Origin: DATDYQ01 sp035288965
GTDB taxonomy: Archaea; Nanobdellota; Nanobdellia; SCGC-AAA011-G17; JAGVZF01
NCBI GenBank assembly: GCA_035288965.1
Contig: DATDYQ010000005.1
Span: 1-7,348, forward strand
Length of the DNA stretch: 7,348 nt
Reading direction: 5' to 3'
Part shown: piece by piece, positions 1-5,731 of the stretch
Numbering within the stretch: the first letter of the stretch is position 1
Layout: every line of letters begins with the position of its first letter
Position numbers and translations under genes: made by a program
Notes under the pieces: generated by a model
Told to the model about the DNA's origin: nothing
Seen by the model: the letters and a program-made list of their open reading frames with translations, nothing else
Database searches by the model: none

Positions 1-114
1 CTAGCATTAGCCTTAGAGCTTAGATGTCCATTTTGGTCTTATGAAAAAAGATTCAAGAAAATAAAAGATATAGAATGTTTAACAACAAAAGAAGTTGCAA
101 AACTGATAAAATAG
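1..114 (+). CDS. PIN-domain (VapC-like) protein, C-terminal end only
   Basis: The frame is open from the first base to a TAG stop and encodes the last 37 residues of a protein whose start lies outside the window. The piece begins LALALELRCPFWSYEKRFKK and ends with TTKEVAKLIK. This matches the end of PIN-domain proteins, where a helix (ALALEL.CPLW) leads into a strand and an acidic motif of the form ND.DF, then a final TTKEL-like helix. PIN domains are metal-dependent ribonucleases, often toxins of VapBC pairs. The usual ND.DF acidic motif is here YEKRF, so one or both C-terminal acidic positions are changed and activity is uncertain. The family call rests on pattern similarity in a short fragment. 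A partner antitoxin, if any, would lie upstream of the window. Confidence 0.6.
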   Translation, partial: LALALELRCPFWSYEKRFKKIKDIECLTTKEVAKLIK

Positions 115-201
115 GAATTCTACAAGAAAGCTAAATTTAGAGTAGCAAACATATTGCTTTTAATCTTGATTATTGTTATTTTAAAAAGATTAATGGATTA
201 A
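115..201 (+). other. Open frame continuing after the TAG stop, membrane-helix-like
   Basis: Directly after the TAG that ends the PIN-like frame, the same frame stays open for 28 codons to a TAA. It would encode a basic stretch (KKAKFR), a run of about 13 aliphatic residues and a KR-containing tail, which looks like a transmembrane helix. There is no usable ATG or GTG start and no ribosome binding site, so it is not called as a gene. It may be chance in T-rich intergenic DNA, a decayed end of the gene, or a readthrough extension. The rest of the gap up to 249 holds a T-tract and a box A, described separately. Confidence 0.2.
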
Positions 202-202
202 A

Positions 203-212
203 TTTCTTTTTT
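203..212 (+). terminator. T-rich archaeal-type terminator
   Basis: TTTCTTTTTT is a T-rich tract without a hairpin, the form that stops archaeal RNA polymerase. It follows the PIN-like gene and lies just before the box A of the next gene, as also seen at 4304-4335. Confidence 0.4.
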
Positions 213-219
213 AATTAAA

Positions 220-228
220 TTTAAATAT
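220..228 (+). promoter_or_regulatory. Box A (TATA) promoter of the 250-618 gene
   Basis: TTTAAATAT starts 30 nt before the ATG at 250. Archaeal transcription starts about 25 nt downstream of the TATA centre, which places the RNA start at or within a base or two of the ATG. The transcript is therefore probably leaderless, which agrees with the lack of a Shine-Dalgarno sequence. Confidence 0.6.
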
Positions 229-249
229 TTATCTATTATATTATATATT

Positions 250-618
250 ATGGTAATTGTTGGCAGTCTAGAAAATAATGTACTGGAAAAATCTTTAGAA
301 TGTTTTATAGAAGCTGAAGTTGAAAGAGAAGAATTAAATAAACCAGGAATATTATTAATTCATTCTGCTATAGATTTAGGCATTTTACGGATATTTCTTA
401 GAGAGCATAATCCACAAGATAGATCTGCTGTTTACTATCAAAAAACAGATGATTATAATAATCCATTACCTTGGGGTTATATTATATATAAAAAACAAGA
501 TATTGAACCTATAGAAAAAATTCTTACCGTTAGAAATAAAAAATCATTTGTGGGATATATTGGACATAAAGATGATGATTATGCGGTTGTAAAAGTAAGA
601 GATAGAATTAAGAGATAG
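250..618 (+). CDS. Uncharacterised 122-residue protein
   Basis: I do not recognise this protein. It has no signal peptide and no clear transmembrane helix, so it should be cytoplasmic. The first 60 residues look mainly helical (EKSLECFIEAEVEREELN, then a hydrophobic stretch ILLIHSAIDLGILRIFL). The second half alternates strand-like and loop segments, including WGYIIYKKQDIEPIEKIL and VGYIGHKDDDYAVVKV, and ends in the basic tail RDRIKR. One His (H106) sits next to an Asp triplet. The ATG is chosen because a box A lies 30 nt upstream and no earlier in-frame start is plausible; the message is probably leaderless. The stop is TAG. The Rhs-like secreted protein begins 36 nt downstream with its own box A, so the two are adjacent but not necessarily an operon. 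It could be a cytoplasmic immunity partner of that protein, but only position suggests this. Confidence 0.7.
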   Translation: MVIVGSLENNVLEKSLECFIEAEVEREELNKPGILLIHSAIDLGILRIFLREHNPQDRSAVYYQKTDDYNNPLPWGYIIYKKQDIEPIEKILTVRNKKSFVGYIGHKDDDYAVVKVRDRIKR

Positions 619-623
619 TTAAG

Positions 624-632
624 TTTATAAAT
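624..632 (+). promoter_or_regulatory. Box A (TATA) promoter of the Rhs-like gene
   Basis: TTTATAAAT starts 31 nt before the ATG at 655, and no Shine-Dalgarno lies between. This predicts an RNA start close to the ATG, hence a nearly leaderless transcript made independently of the 250-618 gene. Confidence 0.6.
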
Positions 633-654
633 TTGTTAGCAGGATATTTATATT

Positions 655-2244
655 ATGAAAAAAGAGGTTATTGGTATACTTTTAGTAGCTTTACTTATAT
701 TAATGCCGTTTTCTAATGCTCAATTAACTTCAATAGAAATAAAAGATGTAAATGTTAATGAAAACCAAGTTCAAGTTTTAGTTCAAAATAATTTAAATCA
801 AGACTTTAATAAAGAAACTTTTATCATTAATAATCAGCAACAAATTATTAAAGAAGAAATTTTAAGTAATTTTACAACTAAATTCTTTGTAGTTAATTAT
901 CAAACTGGAATTAAATTAAATAATATACAAGTTATTATTAATGATAATACGGCTAGTTATCTTTTTTTAGGAAATGAAGACAAATTTATAATACAACAAG
1001 CAACAACATCAACCTCTGAAGCAACTCAAGTACAAGAAATTAACTCTCCAATAAGTTATATTTATTCTGCTGGAAGAGTAGCTAAGATACAAGATGGAAA
1101 TGTTGTTTATTTTAGTTCAGATAATGTTGGAAGCACAAGTATAGAAACAGATGATATTGGGAATGTAAATTTTAAAGCTAATTATCTCCCATTCGGAAAA
1201 AAATTATCGTTCTTTTCAATTGGTAAAGAAAAATATCAATTTGCAAGCAAAGAATATGATTATGAAAGTTCATTAAATTACTTTAATGCTCGTTATTATA
1301 ATCCATCAAATGGAAAGTTTATTTCTAATGATCCAATCTTTAAACCAACTGAAGGTGGTTATCAATATGTTAGGAATAATCCATTAACTATTACTGATCT
1401 TAGTGGTAAAGGATATTGTCCTGGATGTGATATGAAATATCTATCTGAAGATACAAGAAGTGTTAGATTTGGAGAAGGAGATCCAGGCAGTATATTTGAA
1501 ACCCCTAAACCCTATTATGTAGGAAAAGGCTCTTCTATAGATGAAAAAATAGGGTGGTCAATTGACACGTTTACTTCCATAGCGAGCATTGGTGCAGGAA
1601 ATATTCCAGGAATTCAAGAAAACAATATTGGAACATTTTATGGTGCTAGAGGAAAAACACCTAAACTTCCACCAAGATACGGAAGAACATCACAAGGGCC
1701 AATTAATGAACCATCAACGCAAGCAGGACTTAAAGCAGAAGCAGAATTAGTAAAACTAGGATTTTTTAAATCCCAGGTTGCATCGCCACGTAATCCTGGA
1801 GAAAAAACTATCACACCAATTTACCCGATAGTTATACAACAGCTAAAAAATTTACAATCTGTTTCTATAATGATCACAGTATACAAAGGTGAAAACGAAG
1901 GAACATATGTAAAACTAAATTCTCCTGATCAAGATATAAATTCATTTTTTCAAGAACTAATGGGTAAATATCCTGAAGAAACCAGAATTGGATTGCAGCT
2001 TGCTCCTACTAGTAGGGGCATTGAAGCAAAAATATATTCAAGGGGAGAAACCCAAGAAGTACTTCCTATAGTAAGTGGAGTAATTAACAGATTTTTTGAA
2101 AGTGGGAAAGGATCTTCTTATAGATTAGGAAGTCAAACAAATACAAACAATCCTCAACCAGTTTATACAAGTTTTGGTGGAGCAACTTATAAATGGGGTT
2201 CAGATGATGGAACACACACTGGTCCTGGTTTTGTAAGAGAGTAA
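655..2244 (+). CDS. Secreted mini-Rhs protein with unknown C-terminal region
   Basis: The 529-residue product has a Sec signal peptide (residues 1-22: MKKE, hydrophobic core, cleavage after SNA). A beta-rich N-terminal domain follows (about 23-112), with a polar Ser/Thr/Gln linker after it. Residues 135-252 form a single Rhs-associated core: DNVGSTS at 156-162 (family DHLGST), YLPFGK, the EYDYESSLNYFNARYYNPSNGKF block with R213, NDPI, and NNPLTITDLSG ending at 251. In bacterial Rhs proteins this core ends in DPxGL, the autoprocessing site that separates the variable toxin tip; here it is D248-L-S-G, keeping Asp but not Pro. The YD-repeat shell is absent, so it is far smaller than a full Rhs protein. 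Residues 253-529 start with CPGC (C255, C258) and match nothing I recognise; by family rule this would be the effector end. No transmembrane anchor is seen after the signal, so it may be released or held by its N-terminal domain. The toxin role is inferred. Confidence 0.85.
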   Translation: MKKEVIGILLVALLILMPFSNAQLTSIEIKDVNVNENQVQVLVQNNLNQDFNKETFIINNQQQIIKEEILSNFTTKFFVVNYQTGIKLNNIQVIINDNTASYLFLGNEDKFIIQQATTSTSEATQVQEINSPISYIYSAGRVAKIQDGNVVYFSSDNVGSTSIETDDIGNVNFKANYLPFGKKLSFFSIGKEKYQFASKEYDYESSLNYFNARYYNPSNGKFISNDPIFKPTEGGYQYVRNNPLTITDLSGKGYCPGCDMKYLSEDTRSVRFGEGDPGSIFETPKPYYVGKGSSIDEKIGWSIDTFTSIASIGAGNIPGIQENNIGTFYGARGKTPKLPPRYGRTSQGPINEPSTQAGLKAEAELVKLGFFKSQVASPRNPGEKTITPIYPIVIQQLKNLQSVSIMITVYKGENEGTYVKLNSPDQDINSFFQELMGKYPEETRIGLQLAPTSRGIEAKIYSRGETQEVLPIVSGVINRFFESGKGSSYRLGSQTNTNNPQPVYTSFGGATYKWGSDDGTHTGPGFVRE

Positions 2245-2310
2245 CTTAATTAATCATTACCAAAACACATCCTTTCTAACACCATCATCCCAATTATATC
2301 AATCAAAACC

Positions 2311-2320
2311 TTTATATATT
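2311..2320 (+). promoter_or_regulatory. Box A (TATA) promoter of the surface-protein gene
   Basis: TTTATATATT follows an A/C-rich AAAACC that may be the BRE. The expected RNA start is near 2338-2341, leaving a leader of about 42 nt before the GTG at 2382. The other plus-strand promoters here sit 27-31 nt from their ATGs; this one is 71 nt from its start. Confidence 0.55.
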
Positions 2321-2368
2321 AGTTATAACTTTAGAATGGTAATTATCTATCATAGTAACAAATACATC

Positions 2369-2373
2369 GGGGG
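2369..2373 (+). promoter_or_regulatory. Shine-Dalgarno that decides the GTG start at 2382
   Basis: GGGGG ends 8 nt before the GTG and can pair with the CCUCC of 16S rRNA using one G-U pair. The frame upstream contains no ATG before an in-frame TAA at 2340, so this site supports GTG as the true start. Confidence 0.55.
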
Positions 2374-2381
2374 TTTTAAAA

Positions 2382-4301
2382 GTGAAAAAGATAACAATTT
2401 TAAGTATATTATTGCTATTAGCATTAGTCTTAAGTCCTATTGCATTAGCAGCAGATTTAATAGTAACATCTCCTAGCAACCCAAGCGGCAATCCAGGAGC
2501 AACAGTTACAGTAACATTCTCAGCAAGAACAACAGGCTCAGTTCCTAAGCCAGTTACATTTTCTAGCTCAACTTTAACAAAAGGAGCAGACACAATTACA
2601 GTATCAGGAACATTTACAGACACATTAAATGATAATAATATTAAAACATTAAGTCTTCAAGTAACAATTCCAGCTGGAAAAGCAGCAGGAACATACTCTG
2701 GAACAATAACAATAAAAGAAACAGGAAATGATGCAAATTTAGCTACATTAGCATACACAGTAACAGTAAATTCAATAACATCTTTAGATGTACAAACATA
2801 TACAACCGCAAATCCCTTAATAGTTAATGTAGACAAAGGAGAATCATCAACATCATCATTTGTAGTTCAAAATACAGGAACCAATGCATTAACATTAGAT
2901 GCAAATTCATTTACATATGATTCAACAAAGTTTACAGATGAAAACGGAAGAACAATAACATTATCATTTCTTCCAGCAAAAGCTAGCTTATCTCCATCCG
3001 AAACAACAACAGTTACAGTTAGTGTTAATGCTCCATCAGGAATAGAAATAGGAAATTACCTTGGAACAATAACAGCTAGATCAGGAACAGCACAAGACAC
3101 ATTTGCTATAGAAGCTAAAGTTCAACCAAGTATTTGTAGTGATGGAGTTATAGGAAAGATAAGAATAGATATCAATGATCCAGATAATGGAGATGATTTT
3201 AGACCAGGAGACACAATTCAAGTATCAGCTGATGTAGACAATGATATAGGTGATGACGACGACTTTGTAATCACAGCTGTTTTATACGATGTAACAGATG
3301 ATAATGAAGTAGAATCAGTTGATTCAGATTCAGTCTCTATAGATGATGGAGACTCAGAAACAATAGATGTTGATTTAGAAGTTCCATTCTCAGATATCAA
3401 AGACAATAATAATTATAAATTATTTGTAAAAGCATATCAAGATGGAAATGAAGATGAACATTGCGCTTTAGACAGCATAGACATGGATTTAAAACTTGAA
3501 AAACATGAAGTTCAAGTAGACAAATTTACATTAGCTCCAACTCAAGTTTCATGTAGTGATACAGTAACAGCTGTAATTGGATTACAAAACACAGGATCTA
3601 ATGATGAAGAAGATGTTTATGTCACATTAATAAACACAGCACTTGGATTGAATGAACAATCATCAACATTTGATTTAGATGAACTTGGTGGAAGTGATGA
3701 TACTTCAACTGAAAGATTGACATTCCAAATTCCATCAGATGCTAAAGACCAGCAATATCAACTAACAGCCACAGTTTTCTATAATGACGGAAAAGATTCA
3801 AGAGATGCAACACAAACTTTAACAGTTAAGGGATGTTCAGCAACAACAGGAAAAACATTTGATGTTTCAACACCTTCCTCATTATCTGTTGATTCAGGAG
3901 ACACATTATCTCTACCAGTTTCAATAACAAACAATGGAGATGAAAAAACAACATTAACAATATCAGCAGTTTCAAGTGATGGAAGTTTAAGTCCAGACAG
4001 CAAAACAGTTATCCTGGATCCTGGAAAATCAACAACAGTAAACTTAGCTTTAGATGCTAAAGAAGGAATCTCAGGAACTAAAACATTTACATTGACAACA
4101 AAAGCAGGGAACACAGTTGTTGATAGTAAAAACTTAAACGTCAACATAAGAAGCGCAACTGCCCCTATAACCGGCGGAACAACTGGAACTTCAAAAGTTG
4201 ATCAAAAAACAATCTTCTGGATAATTGGAGACATAGTCTTAATCATAGTTGGACTATTCTTCATCAAATTAATCTTTTCCAGAAGAAAAAAGGAAGAATA
4301 A
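2382..4301 (+). CDS. Ig-repeat cell-surface protein with C-terminal membrane anchor
   Basis: This 639-residue protein is probably an S-layer-like or other envelope protein (COG1361-like). It has a signal peptide (residues 1-23, cleavage after ALA), then about five beta-sandwich modules at roughly 25-130, 131-248, 250-375, 376-488 and 489-592. These show the CARDB/NEW3-like pattern: V.NTG or ITNNGD followed by L.PGKSTTV and GTYSGT- or GNYLGT-type strands. Modules 3 and 4 each have a Cys near both ends (C252/C361, C391/C485), which suggests one disulfide each outside the cell. Module 3 is very acidic, with Asp clusters at 263-294 that could bind calcium. After APITGG (594-599) comes a transmembrane helix (about 611-632) and the tail SRRKKEE, giving an outside-N, inside-C topology. 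Codon use leans strongly to ACA, GCA and GGA, more than in the Rhs-like gene, which may mark high expression. It starts with GTG behind a Shine-Dalgarno and has its own promoter and terminator. The exact structural role is inferred. Confidence 0.85.
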   Translation: MKKITILSILLLLALVLSPIALAADLIVTSPSNPSGNPGATVTVTFSARTTGSVPKPVTFSSSTLTKGADTITVSGTFTDTLNDNNIKTLSLQVTIPAGKAAGTYSGTITIKETGNDANLATLAYTVTVNSITSLDVQTYTTANPLIVNVDKGESSTSSFVVQNTGTNALTLDANSFTYDSTKFTDENGRTITLSFLPAKASLSPSETTTVTVSVNAPSGIEIGNYLGTITARSGTAQDTFAIEAKVQPSICSDGVIGKIRIDINDPDNGDDFRPGDTIQVSADVDNDIGDDDDFVITAVLYDVTDDNEVESVDSDSVSIDDGDSETIDVDLEVPFSDIKDNNNYKLFVKAYQDGNEDEHCALDSIDMDLKLEKHEVQVDKFTLAPTQVSCSDTVTAVIGLQNTGSNDEEDVYVTLINTALGLNEQSSTFDLDELGGSDDTSTERLTFQIPSDAKDQQYQLTATVFYNDGKDSRDATQTLTVKGCSATTGKTFDVSTPSSLSVDSGDTLSLPVSITNNGDEKTTLTISAVSSDGSLSPDSKTVILDPGKSTTVNLALDAKEGISGTKTFTLTTKAGNTVVDSKNLNVNIRSATAPITGGTTGTSKVDQKTIFWIIGDIVLIIVGLFFIKLIFSRRKKEE

Positions 4302-4303
4302 AC

Positions 4304-4318
4304 TTCTTTTTCTTTTTT
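4304..4318 (+). terminator. T-rich archaeal terminator after the surface-protein gene
   Basis: TTCTTTTTCTTTTTT begins 3 nt after the TAA of the surface-protein gene and has no hairpin. It is the strongest T-tract between genes in the window and lies 10 nt before the box A of the next gene. Confidence 0.6.
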
Positions 4319-4327
4319 AATAATCTT

Positions 4328-4335
4328 TTTAAATA
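4328..4335 (+). promoter_or_regulatory. Box A (TATA) promoter of the two-gene unit at 4355-6638
   Basis: TTTAAATA starts 27 nt before the ATG at 4355, so the transcript should begin at or a few bases before the ATG. No Shine-Dalgarno is present. No comparable promoter is seen just before 5712, so this box probably drives both overlapping genes. Confidence 0.6.
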
Positions 4336-4354
4336 GATAAGTTCTCATATTATT

Positions 4355-5731
4355 ATGTCTAGAGCAAAAAAAATCCCAAGAGCAATTGAAGAATTTGCAA
4401 AAGTTAAAGAAACACTCAAGTTATATGCAAAAATTTTAATTGAATCAGATGAAAAAGATAGAACTATAAAAGATACCATAAGAAGAATTAGAAATAAAAG
4501 TGACAGACTAATAAAACCTTTTTTAGATAAATATACCCAATTCGATCCATATTTCATATATAATAATTCAGTAAAAGTCAATTGCTATTGTTCTTCACCA
4601 CCACATCCAATAATTAAATTAAACCTTGATAAGTTTATAGCAGATATTAAACCATATTTATATGAAATGCTAAAAGACATGTATAAAAATTTAAAGGATA
4701 AAAGAATAAAAAGGTTATTATCTTTAGAGAGAGAAACAATATTTTCATCACAATCAAAAAATTATCCAAAATTAAATCCAGAGGAAAAAGCAATAATAAA
4801 AGAATTAGGGGAATATTTTCCATTTGGTTACGACGCAAATAAAGAAATCCCAGAAATAAAAAAGCTTAATTTTTTATCACAAAATAGATTGGAAGAGGTA
4901 ATTATTTCCTTATCTTCTAAAGGATTTTCTAATGAATTTATAACAGGTATGAGAATGTCATATCAACCAAAAAAAATAGAAGAACACAAAACATTAAAAC
5001 AAGAAATACAAAAAGGAATATCTAAAGGAATATCAGAAGAAGATAAAACTTATTCATTAGAAATATTAAAAGTTATTGGAATTAAAGATGAAACAGCCAT
5101 AAAAATAGCAAACAAATATCCAACTGAAAAAATAGATGATATGTATAAAAAATTAGAAGATATAGCAGGGATACAACTAGCTGAAAAAATTTTGCAGACT
5201 AACAATGATTTGCTTTTATTGGATTCACCTAAATATTATTTATATCTAAGATTGTTAAAAACAGCTAAGGCAAGAATAGGATTCGAAGAGATTAATGACA
5301 AAAAGAATAGCATAGAATACAACACACCTCTATTTTCTTCTATAGAATCATTGGAAGGTTTGTTAACAGAAATTAAAAATACAACCTCACAAAATATAGA
5401 TATTCTTGAAGATATAGAAAGATATGAACAAAAAGGCATAATTGTAGAAAAAGAAGATTTAATGAAAATAAAAAACATAATGTACACAAATCCAAATGGA
5501 ACAGAAGCTATTAGAAGATTAACACCTATTCTTAAGAAATATGATTTATATATCGAAATGACTGGTACTAACCATCCCGGAATTTATGCAACAATAGATG
5601 GAAAAAGAAGAGTAATATCTACAATAGCAGGATCTCCTAGTGAAGTAAGAACAGGAATAAATATATTTAAAAACTTAAAAAAAGCATTAAAAGATGCAGG
5701 TTATATTTTAAATGACAGAAATATACATTAA
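4355..5731 (+). CDS. Uncharacterised protein with HicA-like C-terminal segment
   Basis: The 458-residue product is soluble, Lys-rich and largely helical; no family is recognised for the whole. Residues 1-60 are basic helices (KKIPRAIEEFAKVKETLK, TIRRIRNKSDR). Residues 74-86 hold VNCYCSSPPHP, with C77, C79 and H84, possibly a partial metal site. Residues 234-283 contain two GI turns (V240-IGI and I270-AGI) flanked by helices, the layout of a helix-hairpin-helix nucleic-acid-binding unit. The end, about 391-452, reads IEMTGTNHPG, then DGKRRV, SPSEVRTG and NLKKALKDAGY; this order of GS-H, basic strand and final helix resembles HicA mRNA interferases, though HicA has GSHH where this has GTNH (H407). 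The similarity is by eye only. The start is ATG, 27 nt after a box A, probably leaderless. The last 20 nt overlap the next gene, so the two are likely translated together. It might bind RNA or act with the PP-loop enzyme; function is unknown. Confidence 0.8.
   Translation: MSRAKKIPRAIEEFAKVKETLKLYAKILIESDEKDRTIKDTIRRIRNKSDRLIKPFLDKYTQFDPYFIYNNSVKVNCYCSSPPHPIIKLNLDKFIADIKPYLYEMLKDMYKNLKDKRIKRLLSLERETIFSSQSKNYPKLNPEEKAIIKELGEYFPFGYDANKEIPEIKKLNFLSQNRLEEVIISLSSKGFSNEFITGMRMSYQPKKIEEHKTLKQEIQKGISKGISEEDKTYSLEILKVIGIKDETAIKIANKYPTEKIDDMYKKLEDIAGIQLAEKILQTNNDLLLLDSPKYYLYLRLLKTAKARIGFEEINDKKNSIEYNTPLFSSIESLEGLLTEIKNTTSQNIDILEDIERYEQKGIIVEKEDLMKIKNIMYTNPNGTEAIRRLTPILKKYDLYIEMTGTNHPGIYATIDGKRRVISTIAGSPSEVRTGINIFKNLKKALKDAGYILNDRNIH

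Noticed and set aside
2245..2310. Small RNA or terminator after the Rhs-like gene
   Set aside because: There is no T-tract or stable hairpin, only a short TTAATTAA; nothing can be supported.
2312..2623. Minus-strand frame of 103 residues
   Set aside because: It is the antisense shadow of the surface-protein gene start and its promoter; it has no ribosome binding site or recognisable domain, and the plus strand has a signal peptide here.
3218..4147. Two minus-strand frames opposite the surface protein
   Set aside because: Ser/Thr/Val-rich translations arise from the Asp- and Thr-rich codons on the other strand; no start signals are present.
3840..4200. Tandem DNA repeats of ACA-rich units in the surface-protein gene
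   Set aside because: The repetition reflects Thr codon bias (ACA) and similar beta-sandwich modules, without a regular unit length.
4345..5487. Three minus-strand frames with hydrophobic translations
   Set aside because: Hydrophobic runs are the expected complement of Lys/Glu-rich coding on the plus strand; none has a Shine-Dalgarno or box A at proper spacing.
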